Part shown: positions 1 to 63,374 of the stretch, in pieces
How the letters are laid out: each line of letters starts with the position of its first letter
How positions within the stretch are numbered: position 1 is the first letter of the stretch
The notes under the pieces: generated by a model
Seen by the model: the letters and a program-made list of their open reading frames with translations, nothing else
Database searches by the model: none
What the model was told of the DNA's origin: nothing
DNA from: Valencia hispanica
Taxonomy: Eukaryota > Chordata > Actinopteri > Cyprinodontiformes > Valenciidae
Direction: 5' to 3'
NCBI GenBank assembly: GCA_963556495.2
Contig: OY747712.1
Coordinates: forward strand, 27,182,735-27,246,734
DNA: 64,000 bases
Made by a program: the position numbers and the translations under genes

Positions 1-103
1 AGCAACTGAAAAAGAAAACACAAAGGTAATAGTCCAAATGCAGTTTTCATTAACTGCAAATGGGGCCAATCCTCAGACCTTAAAAGTTAAGAACTGCAGT
101 ATT

Positions 104-840
104 ACAGTGCATTGCAAAAGCATTCTTACATCATGTCATATTACAGCCACAAACTTTATGTCCTACACAAAGTAATATTTGTGAAGTAGAATATAAATGA
201 TACATAATTCACAAGAGCTTTTATAAAGAAAAGTATGAAAAGTGGGTCATGTGGTAACGTGAAACATGGCGGAGGTAGCATCATGCTCTGGTGTGTCTTT
301 CTTTAACAAGGGCAGGAAAGCTGGTTAGAGTTGAGAAGATGGATGAACCTAAATAAAAGGCAATCTTAGAAGACAAATATTTTGGATCCTGCAAGACAAC
401 TGGGGACAACTTCACCATCGAATAGGACAAAGTCGCAGGTATCCTGCATGCTGTATTTCTCTCCCTGTATCAACACACCTGGATAAAATAATGGCTCTAC
501 AGATGTTTGGCAGGGTGCGACAAGTGATGTTGAAAAACACTGTCTAATCTGACGGATGACGTTGAAAGTATTTTGCAAAGAACAAGTCAGCATCTAGATG
601 CATGAGGTTCTGCTGCATCACATAATGTGTCAAGTACTGCCATAGGAAGGATGAATACAACTTCGTGCCACGCTTTTCAGACTTTCAGTTGCAAGAAATT
701 CTGAAACCGTGCATTTTTGATGCCGCTCCCCAAATATCCACCAGTTTATGCAAGTCTATCACAATAAATCAATAGAAGTTTGCAGCTGTAGTGTGACGAA
801 ATGTGAAATGTTCAAGGGGCATGAATACTTTAGCAACAGA
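104..840. mobile_element. degenerate, internally deleted Tc1-like element (family A)
   Basis: The left end reads acagtgcattgcaaaag then cagccacaaactttatg. The right end has gtgacgaaatgtgaaatg, then a tail ending gaatactttagcaac. These are the typical ends of a common fish Tc1-like family. In between is a remnant of the transposase gene around gtgaaacatggcggagg. The middle is largely deleted and no open frame survives. It lies in the arhgap21 intron after exon 20. Confidence 0.75.
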
Positions 841-862
841 CTGAAAACAAACAACCACTTAC

Positions 863-34495
<33,633 letters not shown>

Positions 34496-34618
34496 TCAAC
34501 TTCAATGGAAATCCTGCCGTCTGTGAACGCCCACATTGAAAAGCTCCAGCAAGGTCCAAGAAAAAAAGATGTCCTACTTGGATTTATACCTCCATGGTGG
34601 ATAGCTCTTTTAGTCCAT
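34496..34618 (-). promoter_or_regulatory. arhgap21: arhgap21 5' leader part of exon with three upstream ORFs
   Basis: The exon appears to begin after a polypyrimidine tract and AACAG acceptor (34619-34620). Three ATGs precede the start. The first gives ATG-GAC-TAA. The second is ATG-GAG-GTA-TAA in a perfect Kozak context (CCACCATGG). The third opens a 14-codon ORF whose TGA overlaps the tandem start ATGs. Such leaders usually lower translation of the main ORF. That effect is inferred. Confidence 0.5.
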
Positions 34619-37116
34619 CTGTTAAAAAAAAAAGTCAGTGGTTAACTATTGTGTTTAACTTAATAACCTTCAAACTTATGAATCCAGTGTACAGCTCTGG
34701 TATGCTACACTGTTTGAGACCTGGCATGGACTGGTTACCAGTAAGATAATAAGTATGCCAATGTTTTAATAAGTTACAGTTTTAAAACCATCGGAAAAAA
34801 AATAATAAATCAGTCCATCATGATGTTCCTGCAATTTAAAATTATTTAAATAAGATGCTTAACCAGCTGTAAAGAATATAGAGTAACACAGCACCCCAAC
34901 CCTTCCTTCACCTGTTGTTGCTTCTGTCACACTTTTTCCTCTGGTTTCAAGAAAGACAAAGTCAGTGTTTGGAAATATGTTTGTTAGCTAAAAACAAGGA
35001 TAGTTGTACTCTTGAACCTAAGACCAACCCAACCCTTATTGAGGCAACATTGTCTTAAGACCACCACTGGCAAGCAGAGAACAGTACACGTGTTAACCAG
35101 CTGGCTGCAGGCAACCCACCTTGGCATATATCCAGACTATAAACCAGCTGAAGTCAGCGCATTAGACTTGCTTTAAAATATGAACAGCAAGACAACAAAA
35201 AGGTATTATACACTTTGGAACAAGCAGTTGAAAACTACCAAATTTAGCAAATGTTCACTCTATATTCTTTGTATACTCAATGTCACAAATTCAAAAGGAT
35301 AGATAAATGTTATAGAGAACTAGATTATATTAACCAATCGCGCATTATTTATGAGGCTTCATATTGTGTTGCTTTGCAGTTTAAAATGGAAAAAAAAAAT
35401 CTCTCTCTCTCTCTCTTCTTCACAATTTTATTTTAGATTTTTATGGTAATACTATTAAACTGGTGTTATTTTATCTCAAATTTACCAAACAATTAAATTC
35501 TCTTTAACAGACTATGTCTATTAGAGACTCAGTAAAACAAAATTAATTAATCCATTCATAATAGTAGTACATCTCAAAACTTAGAACTGCAACATTGTTA
35601 GTGTATAAATGACCACCAAAAACATTTGAGGCACTTTTATCAACATAAGCTTAATTTAGTAATAACATATCAAATAAACAGATCAGATATAACATTATAG
35701 GTACACATTTTGAGCCATAAATGGACATAACCTTCGTCCTTCTTCCTTTTCTGTTGGATTTCCTCCATCAGGGAATCAGCGGCACATTTTTATGTAATAA
35801 AGTCCTTAGAGAGAAAAAATGTGAAGGTCAGAACTAAAAAATAAAAAAGCAAATCTGTATTCTGTATCATTAATAAAAACCCTCATCAGCGTGAAAGTGT
35901 GACAACCTGAAAGAAAAAAAAAAACATTTTGACAGGACAAAGCTAGTAAATTGGTATATGGATTACATAATCAGATTACTAACTATGTTCCTGTAATCAT
36001 ACCAGATCTTAGTTAAAAAAGAGGTAACAATCTCACAATAAACTAGCACATCAGCAGAACTTCGTTTATTTTTTTTCTACATGTTTAAAAAGTTAAATAT
36101 CGTTTTGAATCTAATTATTATTGAGATAAATAAACGGAAACAATAGAGAAGACTTGCTTGAATGTTTAGTGTGAACTTTTCAACTTTACCATTTTTATGC
36201 ACCATATGTTCTTCTGTTTAATGAGACTTGTTTTTCTTCGGAGGGTGACAAATTAGTACATGGTAACTAATCTCATTATTTTACAGTTAGGATTTTTACA
36301 GATTTAAAAAACATGTATATGTGTGAAAGTGCAATGTATACATGTAAGCTATTCTAATATCAAGACGAATACAAACAACGCCCATAAAATATAACTTTAA
36401 TCAAAGAAAAAACAAATACTATATATTTGGTAGTGGCATCCAAAAGTAATAAATACAGGTTTTGAATCCATGCAGGCGTCATTATTTACGTAGATTACGT
36501 GAGTATTAGCAGCCTTTTCATAAAATATGCATTATGATACTGGTCTCAGTAATCTAACCCAACTATGCAGATCATTGAGAATGAACTAGGCAAGATCTAC
36601 AGCGATATTCAACCAATAAACTCGACGAACACGTTATTATTAGGTGATGAAAAACAATATGGATGGTCAAGTCAGCATAATGAATGGCCAGCAACAAGTG
36701 GACTACTAGACGGGAGGCAGGGCGAAAAAAACAAAACAGTGGATGACTTTAAGACTAATTTACATAGTTACTATGTATAAAGTATGAGCTACATTTGGTT
36801 GTTATTCTGTCTCCGATAATAAAACGACTGTTTTGTGGAGTTTTATTATTTTTGTCACTGAGATCGATGGAAGACAAACACAGCGTGTCGAGCTGTTGTT
36901 CTCCAGTGCTCAACAAAAGACGCTTTGGGGTTTTTGCTATTCGCAAAATACCACCAAACAAAGTTAGAGAGTCCATAGGAGACACCGTACCCCCATTTCG
37001 CGTTTTAGTATACAGCTACGTGTGTCTGTAAATTGAGAAAGAACAACCAATGCAGCTGCGGCAACAGGCTGCTAGCAAATAGCATGCTAACACGGTCGGG
37101 AGTTTCTAACAAAGTT
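34619..37116 (-). other. putative arhgap21 leader intron
   Basis: AT-rich sequence between the leader exon and the putative first exon. Short CT repeat at 35400-35415. Nothing else recognised. Confidence 0.4.
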
Positions 37117-37118
37117 AC

Positions 37119-37430
37119 CTGTGTAGTTGAGAAGCGTCACAACAAGAGCCCAGCAGCGGTTGTCTTTAAACCCGAGTAAACAAACCAAACACATCATGTT
37201 CGAGTTGGTATTTCTTCAGAAACTGTAAAAAAAATCCATAAAATTTCAATATTATCGATTTCCCGATGATTAATCCAAACCCACTGAGTGGAGGCGCATG
37301 GTGCAGTTTTGAGGCTGGACTTTTTTTTCCTTTCCAGCTTTCCCGACTCTGGGAGTCCACCTTCGGTCAATAGGACATTCTCCACCAATTACAGGCGGCG
37401 TTTCATTTGAGTGAGCCAATCAGGTATGGG
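37119..37430 (-). promoter_or_regulatory. putative arhgap21 first non-coding exon and promoter
   Basis: A CACAG|GTAACT donor at 37117-37118 on the minus strand follows a region richer in CpG than the surrounding introns. Two inverted CCAAT boxes (37385-37389 and 37416-37420) lie 31 bp apart upstream, a spacing typical of NF-Y promoters. No TATA box is evident. The donor would splice to the leader exon ending at 34618. The start of transcription cannot be placed from sequence alone. Confidence 0.35.
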
Positions 37431-38116
37431 TTTACGGAATTCGTTGCTGTATGTGTAAAACTTTGTTTTTAACCGTTCCGTCAGCACGTCTATATCATTT
37501 GTCAAAACCCCCGACACTATTAGAGCAAAAATATAAGGGCAAACTGTTCAAAAGCTCCGTATTGCACATATGCTTTGTAACCACAAACCGCTGTAGTTTC
37601 TACACACAAGGCGAAGAAGAAGTCACAATGCTGTGGTTTAACGTGAGGTCGAGCTGGGCATATTGATGTGGAATGTGTCTTTACGCATACTGGTGTGCAT
37701 ATTATAATGTATTTCTGTTGAGAGAATGCTATTAAAATTACATCACAACCCCTGAGTCTAATTGTGCGGGCTTAAATCAATCCGATCAGACTCCCAGGGC
37801 TTGGACAAATGTCCCTTTTATGCCTCTCCAACATAAGGGGCCACCTGTTCTTGGAGCTGGCAGCTTTTGTTGCAGAGGTCAGTTCAGGGAGGAGACTTTC
37901 ATTAGGCCGTCCTGTTCAGTTGGTCGTACTTTTGTAGTGAATATCGTTTAAAACATGCCTTTCATTTTTGATTTCAATATTAAGTTTTACTACTTCCACA
38001 GGTTAGAATAGTATTTCATTATAGGCCTATAACTGAGGAAAACATCAAATTAACAATCAGGCTCCTACAGTCTTGAAAAGTATAGAAATTCATTTAAGTA
38101 TCTTGAAAAATAATAT

Positions 38117-38154
38117 TTTACTACAGTGATTTCTGCAGAAATCACTGTAGTAAA
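38117..38154. repeat. perfect 38-bp palindrome
   Basis: Two 19-bp arms (left arm TTTACTACAGTGATTTCTG) meet with no spacer at a central CTGCAG. Beyond the arms, matching continues imperfectly for a few bases. Confidence 0.97.
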
Positions 38155-39039
38155 TTATTAACTCAATTGTTTACTGTTGTACACTTTATACTGGGGATTC
38201 TCAAAATATACTCCCCAGCACCTCTCTTTTGGCTGTTACTCCTTAATAGATCTACATAACAGTTAGCTTGAACATGATTGAAAGTAAAATGTCATGAGAG
38301 TACCAATGGAGGTGGAGCATAGTTTGAGAATCTTGCATCTAGAGAATGTGGTAATATTCTGCTGCTGAAGGATTTAATCAGGACATTATTGTGTTTGAGC
38401 TCGGTTCTGTTGAAAGGTCAGTCAATTACCTGCAATCCCCAAAAGACCCCAAGAGCCAAGAGGAAAACCGTTTTGTCCTTCTGGCACTTCATGTTCCCAG
38501 CTTAGAGAGCGAGAGTCGTATGTCAGCTGTAAACAATGAGCAAAGGGACAAGAAACACCAAACCCGCTGTTGTTCCTTTTACTAGTTCATATTTGGGTCA
38601 CCTGTCTTTTTCACCTCCCAAGATTATTAACTTGAGGTTTTATATTCTTACTGTGGCCCCCACCCAAAAAAAAAAAAATCCAGGCACAGACCAACAGACA
38701 AAGTTTTAGTATAACAAAAGATGTGGGGTGTTCAGAAAATACTAAAATACTTTAAATATTACAAGACAAAACTTATTTTGCAGAGGGACCTTCTTAGGAT
38801 ACTCACCATTTCAATTTTAGCTGCACAACTTATGAAAGATAATTTAGTAATGTATTACTTGATAACTTACATTTCACTTTGTCAATAGAATAAGCAAGGT
38901 GAATAGAACTTTTTACAGTTGTTTTTGTTTTGCTTTTTATTACAGCTTTCTAAAAGCTTTATAACAGCTGACAGGTCATAGGCAACAATTAATATTCCTG
39001 TTTTCAAGTCAATCCTTTTTACATATGCAATTTCCCACC

Positions 39040-39960
39040 ATAAAGGACCTGGGCAGTGGCTAAGGTAAGACTGAACAGCTTAGGATACATTTTCTGCATC
39101 TTAGGGTTTGTAGTTGTGTCACAGCATAATACTGCACCCAAATCCCTTAGCCAGGAAATACAAATGGTAATACAAATGATAATCACTGGGTGGGAGAAGT
39201 CACAACAAAATTACTGCAAGAGCGCAATGACAACTCATCCAGGAGGTCACTAAAGAACCCAGAACATATAAAGCATATACAGACCTCACTTGTTACAGCT
39301 TAGGATTGATTGATGATTCAAAACAAATAAAAAAGATGGGGCAAAAATGTTGTCCATTGGAGTTTTATGGCTGGAATCCACTGCTGACCAAAATGTACAC
39401 AAAGATCCATCTTACATTACCGAAAGAACATCTTGATTTCCAAAACCTTTCAGAAAATATTCAGTGAACTGACACATCCTAAAGGAAAAAATTCAATTGT
39501 GACCCTAAGCTCAAACACATTTGGGTTGTATAACAGATCCAAAGTACACCAGTAGGTCCACCTCTGATAGGCTCAAAACAAAAAAAATAATCAAGGTTTT
39601 GGAGTGGCTTAATCCAAGTCCAGACTTTGATTAAGATGCAGTGGCTGTACATGCTCACAAACCCCAAAATGTGGCTTAATAAAAAAAAACTCTTCAAAAA
39701 AAGATTGGGCCAAAATTCATTCACAATGATGTAAAAGACCCACTGCCAGTTATTTCAAGCACTCGATGGATGGCAGTTGTTGCAGATTTGGGGGGCAATT
39801 ACTTTTTGATACAGGCTCAGTAAAGTAACCCTTTGAAGACTGCATTTTTATTTACTCAGGTTATCTTGTTGGATGTTAGTCTGTTTGATGATCTGACACT
39901 TTTAAGGTATGCCTTGAATTTACCAATAATGTGTGGATGTCTGAGTTTCCCTTTTATCTG
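39040..39960. mobile_element. degenerate Tc1-like element (family B)
   Basis: Contains aactcatccaggaggtcac, cttggagtggc-like and aatccaagtccagactttga pieces, and the end pieces gggggcaattactttttgat and gtttgatgatctgacactttt. All are landmarks of the same family as 14228-14600. No open frame survives. Confidence 0.7.
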
Positions 39961-40230
39961 ATACCAGGTGATAGAGGTAAGTGGAAAAATATAGTCATAT
40001 GGTCTTTTGGGACCTTAAATGACTAAAAATCACATTGCAATGTTTCTAAATTAGTGGCAGTACACAGAAAAATTAAAAATACCTAATCCTAGATGCGTGG
40101 GTGACTGGACCCTACGCTTTTTGGGTCAAATAATTATCCATGTTAGAATCAATGTGTTTTTATATACCTTTGTTGTTTTGGTTAACAATCATTTCATCGA
40201 CGCAAGAATATTTTCACATATGAAATTGTT

Positions 40231-40236
40231 TTTATT
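40231..40236 (-). terminator. possible prtfdc1 polyadenylation signal
   Basis: AATAAA on the minus strand about 550 bp after the prtfdc1 stop. Other AT-rich hexamers are near, so this is only a candidate. Confidence 0.25.
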
Positions 40237-40783
40237 CCCCCCCACATCTTTACCATTTTTAAAACGATATGTTAAAAAGAAACAGACAAAAGCAGCCCAA
40301 CTCAAACACTTAGGAACAGAAAAAAGAGAGGTAGTTAGCACACTTGATTTTGACAATACTACTCTACACCATTTGCCCCTGAGCATAGATAGAAGTGTGA
40401 CCTAATAAAACTGTAAAAATGTGAAGGGAGATTAAAAGAGTTCATATTGTACTAAAATCACATTTAACATTTTTAATTGTAAAGGTTTTCTTTGTTGTTT
40501 TACAGACAATATCACAGCATATAAATCACTATTATCAAGGCCTTATTTAAATATAAGCAGTTTTTTGTACATGTAAACAAATATAGGGTGACCATTTCCT
40601 TATTTGAAAAAATATTGTGGTGTGTTCCCCTAGTGAACTTGTTTGAAGAAATGTTACCACAGCTATACTTGGAGATTAGATGCTATCACAGCCACATGTC
40701 AGGGAATGGCATCTCCGGGGAAATGTCTGGGCTTGCTGTAAAAAGGACATCTGCATGACGAACCCTTCTGTCGCTGTTTGGCT

Positions 40784-51350
<10,567 letters not shown>

Positions 51351-51520
51351 GTTTTCCCGTCGAACACAAAAAGGCTCTTGTCAGAGGAAGGCGGTGGCGC
51401 AAGCCTACAGAGGGGTTTGGCATGGTGATGAAAGAGGAGGAGCATCCGAGTTAAAGAATGTGAAGCCTGTTGTGTAGCACCACGGCCGCTAGAGGCGCTC
51501 TAACACAACTTTTTTTTTTG
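51351..51520 (-). promoter_or_regulatory. putative prtfdc1 promoter and 5' UTR region
   Basis: The 170 bp upstream of the start are richer in GC and CpG than the surroundings (cacggccgctagaggcgctc). No TATA box or clear initiator was seen. The position alone supports it. Confidence 0.3.
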
Positions 51521-51784
51521 TTTCACCATCATCAGGATGCAAGTGCTTCTCTTTCAGTAGATGTCATCTTTTTTGTGTAGAGTTGCTCAAGAGTCAGCGG
51601 GGATAGCAGGCAGGATCTGCAAGGCAACTATGTTTTCAGAGATACTGTTAATAGTTTTTGCTTAGTGGAAGCAATGGTGTAGTTAAACAACTAGCAAATA
51701 AGATGTTTTATGAAATCTCAAATAATTAATTCTAAACACATTGCTTTTTGAACATAGATCAATGGAGGAAAGAAAATAAATGTG

Positions 51785-52250
51785 GGATTACAGTGCTATG
51801 TAAAACAATTCATAGCTCTGTGTGTTAACCACACACCTCAAAGTAGCAATTATTTGTGTGGATTTGGGGATTTTGTTTATTTTTTGATAGACCAACACAT
51901 AATACCACACAGTTATAAAGTAGGAGAAAAATGATAGGTCTACACGTTATTACACAAGTTTTATAAACAACAAAATATGAGAAGTCTGAAGTGTACATAC
52001 ATTTATCCCCCTTTACTCTGATTCCCCAAATAAAATAAAGGGGCAATCATTTGCCTTCAAAAGTTAGCTAATTAGTAAATAGAATCTGACCGTGTGTAAT
52101 TGTATCTCAGTATAAATACGACTGTACTGTGAACCCCTACAGATTTATTAGAGAACATTAGTGAACAATTAACATCATAAGGACCACAGAACACATCAGA
52201 CTTTAGATCAGGGCTTGATGTGTTGCTTCTTGAGGTCTTTGAGGTCTAGT
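51785..52250. mobile_element. Tc1-like element fragment (family A)
   Basis: Begins ttacagtgctatgtaaaac. It includes gatagaccaacacataatac, then cacacagttataaagtagga, matching the same end as the family A copy at 104-840. It continues toward the transposase start and is then cut off. Confidence 0.7.
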
Positions 52251-52289
52251 TCAGGATGTTAGACACGTAATAAATTATTTTTTGATTCT

Positions 52290-52545
52290 ATAAGTCAGTG
52301 AAAAATGGGCCTTGGTTTGGTCAGTTAAGTTGAACTATAATCAATCCATGATTCTGGAAGGAGGGACATTTTATTTCCACATAGGGTCAAGTTGGCTTAT
52401 ATAGTTTTCTTCCCCTTAACAAATCAAATCAATATTCAAAAATAGCATTTTATCTTTAGGTAGGTCACTATGGGCTCCTATTAACATTTGTTTGATGATC
52501 TGAAACATTTAAGTGGAAAAAAAGCAAAAACAGAAGAAATGTATA
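52290..52545. mobile_element. Tc1-like element end (family B)
   Basis: Contains attttatttccacatagggt, then caagttggcttatatag, and later tttgtttgatgatctgaaac, then atttaagtgg. This is the terminal part of family B. The rest of the element is absent. Confidence 0.65.
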
Positions 52546-54950
52546 TATTTTCATGGTACTTTATAATGTCTGTCGGTATGGTAACTTTTACTCTTACCCC
52601 TTTACCTAATGCTTTAGGCTTTAGTCTTTACTCTCTTTATCATTTTTTGCTTATAGCAAGTTTTTTTTTGTAGAAGCATTTTATTAAAATGACTTTTTGT
52701 ATTTGTCATGATTATGGTATCACTAAAGATTTGTGGAATTTTCTTATAACATTAGATACTAAGAAATGGGAAAAATGTAGGCTTTGGTTAAATTACCTTT
52801 ACTAAATGGATTGCTATTTTATCATTCCGATGAAACTTGACAATACGCTAAATTATAGGTTATTATCATTTTAACTTTTTTGTCAGGATTATTTATTTAT
52901 TTATTCCCTAACGTCTGATTCTCATCTGATGGAACATCTAACTAAATATTCACACTTTTTCTTGTACACTTTGCCAAGTTATAAAAAATAAACTGTTTGA
53001 ACATTTAGGACATGGGAAGAAGGAATGTACTTCTTTATTAAAGGAAATTGTGGTGCCCCACTGCACAATGTAATCTGTGACACTGTGTGAATGACCGTAT
53101 TTTCGATAGACCACCTAGGAAACTGTGTGGACAGCATGTCCAGCAGCAGCAGGGTCTGGGTTGTTGTGTCACTACACATTAGAGAAGTCTGCTAGGCACT
53201 GTTGAAAAGGGAAGACAAGGTGTCTGGGCCCTTCCACCCGCGCTGCTCCATGGAGACCGCCTTTAAACAGCAGTACATTGTCATCTGGGGAGGCAAATGT
53301 CAACAGCAACATTACATTTCAATCACCCTGCAAATTCTCACCACCTCAAAGGGAACAAGAAGGTGTTAAAACTAAGCTGCGTGACCAAATCCCTCAAAAA
53401 TAGGATGAAACACTTCCTCGCTGTTCAAGCAATTTCACTTCATGTTTTTGTTTCAGATGCTGAGCTGCAGGCTTCTAGCTGGAATAATCAGGCTCATCCA
53501 CAGCAGTGTAGTGCTGAGCGATGCTGCACAAGCCAGAAGATGTTTTTGGGTGAAGTCTTGTCAGATTGTTTTTGATGCCCTCTTTCTCTCTGCTGGCGAG
53601 AGCAGGCTGGCTCCTCTGGTGCCCTCAGGGTGCAGGGGAGCAGTCTGGCTTTGGCATTTCACACTCGCTCAGCAGTCAAAGTCTGTGACCGTCCGCAGAC
53701 TTTACCGCCAACTGCTCCCTTGCACCCTCGCTCACATGTTGTTTGGCCAATTACAAATATTCACTTAGTATGAAAGTAATTCTGGCAGACATGCAACTGT
53801 CCAGCCAGATAATGTCATCGTACCAATTTGAATACAGGATATGATCCTTCTTTCACTCTATACTTTATACATATATCAACAGCAAACAACAGTAGTTTTA
53901 CTTAAATGCATTAAACCAATGTGTAGCCTGTTTTAAAGACTCAGCTACGGATCAGCAGATAAATGATGTTTCTCAAATTAACATCCAAAACAATAACATC
54001 ATTTAGACTTTAATGCATTTCGGCTGCATCTGTGAATCTGAATGTATCTGATTGTTTTCTGTCTGTCCTCTGTGTGTCCAGTTGTGACTGAATCAAGATA
54101 AATGTTAGCACCAGTCATAAACAGGCCTTCTGAAAAAGCCTCTTGCATGATGGATAAGTGTTTGTTTTGGAATAGTCTTGTGTCTTTCAGTCGTTATTTC
54201 ACTCCAGATTACTTTGGTCATCCCAGAGGTCCTGGGTTAAATCCAGAAACACTCTAAACTTTCAGACTTTGTTTTCTTAACCCCCTGACCTAAAATCCTC
54301 TTGACAACAAAACCCGGTGTAACTTTGTCTTACCTTTAAAACAGAATTAGAACGTTTGATGCATGCCTTCCATCTGTTAAAATTGTTGCCTTAGATAAAA
54401 GTGTGATACAGTGTAACATGCTGTTTTGTCTTCATCTGAGAAAAAACAATTGGATACACTGAGCCTCTTTTTGCAATTAATCACCTGTGACAGTAAAAGG
54501 GCATTGATCGGTGAAAAAGGAATACATGCCAGACTTGTTTTATTTTCTGTAAGCACAGATTATTTCTTTATCTAACAGCCCTTATTTTTGTCATAAAGAA
54601 ACTTCATTTAAAAAAGCATTTGAGGAAAACAAAACCTGTTATTCTTACATGGAGATCATCAATTACTAAGTGGACACAAGTTAGACCCAGAATTAAAATG
54701 TGGACAAAATTCTCCATAATAAAATCCCAATTTTATGTGTTTTTGAGAATTTTTTTGCTACAGACTCTACAAAGATAGTATTGTTAGACCTTATCTGCAG
54801 AAAAACTGTTTTTGTTTTTGATTGGCTAGTAATTTCTACAATGTGGTCAATGGGGAACAACTTCACAACAATAAAAAGATAGGTTGTCTTTTAGGTGGGC
54901 TAGGCATAAACCTCACTATTAAAAGAAATTGCCGTTTTATTAAGGTATTA
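52546..54950. other. intergenic region between prtfdc1 and pbx1
   Basis: No gene recognised. The block 53100-53770 is GC-richer, with overlapping open frames but no known motif. Confidence 0.5.
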
Positions 54951-55850
54951 TTACCATTACCTGTCCTGTAGTTTTCTTAGGTGGCCTCCAAAGGTGAACA
55001 ATGTGAACAGGTGGACAAATGTTTTGTATGGTGTCATCCCTGGCTCCATACAGAAACTGTGCTTTGGGAAACTCACAGCAATATCTTTTGAAAACACATC
55101 AGGACATAAAGAAGAAATTAAGCCACCCTTTCACTTTGAAAGAAGTGATAGCCATATTCATAGCCCCACCATTGAAGCTTCATGAGCATACTCTTTTGTT
55201 TTTGGTGTATTTTTGAGAAGTGTTGCAGTGCCTGACATACACCATATTGCAGAACTTCTACCCTAATGCACTACACATTTGAATTTCTTGGCATGTCCAC
55301 AGCTTCAGGGAATGTTCTCACAAGGTTTATCGGGATTGTGTTTATGGTCAATTTTGACCAGTTTAGACACATGTTGGACAATAAGGCCTGGCTCAGGCTC
55401 TGTTCTAGTTCATCCCAAATGTGTTTGATCAGTTTGAGGTCAGAGCTGCGCAGGACAGTCAAGCGCTTCCACATCAAAACCACTCATCCATATCTTTATG
55501 GACCTTGCTTTGTGCACTTGTGGGCAGTCATATTAGAATAGGAAACGTAAATTTGCACCGGTGGCATCTTATCAATATACCATGCTTGAGACCAACACAT
55601 TCCTTTAAAGAAATGTTTGGAGAAGTAGTCTGCATACCTCAGTGCTGGATTTTATATACCTGAGGCCATGGAAGTATCTTGGAAACCTTAATTCAATGAT
55701 TTAGAGGGGATGGTAATATAGTGGATTTACTTCAATCACCTTGAGTCATTCTTGGTATTTGTTTGTGAATGAAGACATTTCTAGAAACAATGTTGTGTTT
55801 GCAAGGAACGTCGTCAGATCATCATGTGGACTAGGCATAGACCCCACAAT
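54950..55850 (-). mobile_element. degenerate Tc1-like element (family C)
   Basis: Contains gttcatcccaaatgtgtttg, ggtcagagctgcgcaggac, then ctcatccatatctttatgga, then ccttgctttgtgcac. This is a well-known antisense transposase segment of a fish Tc1-like family. Flanking pieces are too decayed to give ends. Confidence 0.6.
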
Positions 55851-57185
55851 CAAAAGAAAAAGAAGCAGTTATATGACTGCACTGTAGTACATATTTTTTA
55901 ATGTGTTGAAAACCCTTTGCAACAAGGCAAGTCAAGCACAACAGGTGCACATGAACACATGTTGAAACTTCATGAGCTAAATTACTAAAAGAGAGGGCCC
56001 AAAAAAATAGCATGCCAATAAAATCAAATACAAAAGGATAAGTCACACAACATAAAAAATAACTATAAACAAGGTGGGCTGCTTAGAAAACACAATAATC
56101 TGAAATAATATGTCCAATTGTGGATGCGTGATGATTAACATTTGTTCATAAATGTCAGAATGAACTTCATGTTTATTTTTAGTATAGCTAAAGTACTCAC
56201 TAAATCATGTAATCAACCATAGATAAATGCGCTCCAGAAGGCGTAGTTCGACAAAATGGGAAATTCTTCTTCTTGACGTGTCCATCAGTTCATCCTTTTT
56301 TTCGTTATGGTAAACAGTAACCTAATGCTTGGACTGGCTCCGGAGCTGTGCTTAAGAATCAGGAGCAAGGATCCTCTGTGTGGAAAAACTGCCTGGAAAA
56401 ACCAGATAACATAAAGATGCCCCTGTATCAGTGGATTGTGTCTAAAAAACCTATTACAAACAATTATAACAAACTTTTTTTCTTGTTGAAATTTACATTT
56501 TTAGTCTCCTGAATGTACCACTTTTTTATTATAAAGGAGCAAAATAGATTAACTGATAAAGAAATAACGTAGTAAATATGTGATGAAATAATAACACTAC
56601 ACGACATGTCTAAGTTTTGATTTGGTTATGTGAGCATTTTGGTATCATCAGACAGAGAAGACAGTAAAACGTAAAGTGAAAAATGTTCCAGGAGATTTAA
56701 AAAGAACAACAGCTTTACAGTACTGCAGAGTTTTCTTGCATCCTCCTTTGTACCAATGTGCTGCAGAAGCAAAGTCAAGACTGCGTTAAACAGTTTCCGC
56801 TGATATTTCTTGCATCTTAATGAATGATGTCAAGCTTGTCTGTTTTGATGACAAGTATTTATTTAATTCTTTTACAGATAACATACTTCACAGGGTTACC
56901 TTAGAGGTAAAATCTCCTGACAGAACTCAGTTTTGACTTGTCGGAGACAGAAGGGGAGGATGAACATACTTTTATCAAGCACACATTGTAAACAACTGAG
57001 CAATATTTAAGTCTAAATGGCGTACCATAGAGTAGGTGAGAGACAACAAAATGTAAGAAGATGTGCCTCTTATTTGCAAAGACAAAAGTTTCATTTTTAC
57101 AAAAACAAATAATGGTCACTGACATTTTTTTACTCTTCTTAGTGGCTGAGAGGTAGAATGAAGTATTTTCAGTTAAACCAATGAT

Positions 57186-57191
57186 TTTATT
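57186..57191 (-). terminator. possible pbx1 polyadenylation signal
   Basis: AATAAA on the minus strand about 325 bp after the pbx1 stop. Mammalian PBX1 has a much longer 3' UTR, so this may be only an early site. Confidence 0.25.
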
Positions 57192-57514
57192 AATCTACAT
57201 TATTTTATCATCTCATCATATTAAGTGAAAACATTACATGTGAATAAGGAACCCCAGCCCTCTGATTTTTATGGAAAGCTGTACAAACCCTCTGCTGATT
57301 GCAATGTTATTGGATTTTTCTTGTGAAACTTCTTATTTGTATCCCAAAAGTTCAACGTTATAAGCTGAGAAACATTTTTGTTCAGGTTTTGGATTTCACA
57401 AGATCTCGCCAAAATGTGGGGAAGTGAATTCCTTGGTTTTAACACTGTGAGGAGCAACATCAGTCCATGTTTTGTTTCATTTTTTTCGTGGATGAGGTGC
57501 GGAGATGGAGATAT

Positions 57515-63083
<5,569 letters not shown>

Positions 63084-63374
63084 CTGGGAATACAGAGAGG
63101 CGTAGAGGAAGAAAGCAGAAACAGAAAGCATAAGAAAGAGGAAAGAGAAGAAAGGCACAGAGAAAGGAGTTAAAATGATCATGCTCAAGCAAAACAGCAT
63201 TAAGTTGGTTAGTCTGAGAGGGTGGGACAGTGCTGTGCATATCAGACAAAGATAACTCAAGTTAATATAAAAGACAGTTTTCATATCATTATCTCATTTA
63301 TTAAGGTAAAAAGCTACGTAAACCAATCTGGCCCTATGTGAAAGTAATAGCGACATAAACCTGATAACTGATTC

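Larger units (their letters stand above)
37431..40230. other. intergenic region between arhgap21 and prtfdc1
   Basis: Separates the arhgap21 promoter area from the prtfdc1 3' end. Holds a perfect palindrome (38117-38154), a poly(A) run (about 38668) and a decayed Tc1-like family B element (39040-39960). No gene seen. Confidence 0.6.

Noticed and set aside
37166..37388. Overlapping 64-codon minus-strand ORFs near the arhgap21 promoter
   Set aside because: They lie in the probable promoter and first exon, overlap each other in two frames and lack conserved sequence.
53297..53768. ORFs of 92 and 108 codons in the intergenic region
   Set aside because: They overlap in different frames, and I recognise no family or splice pattern.
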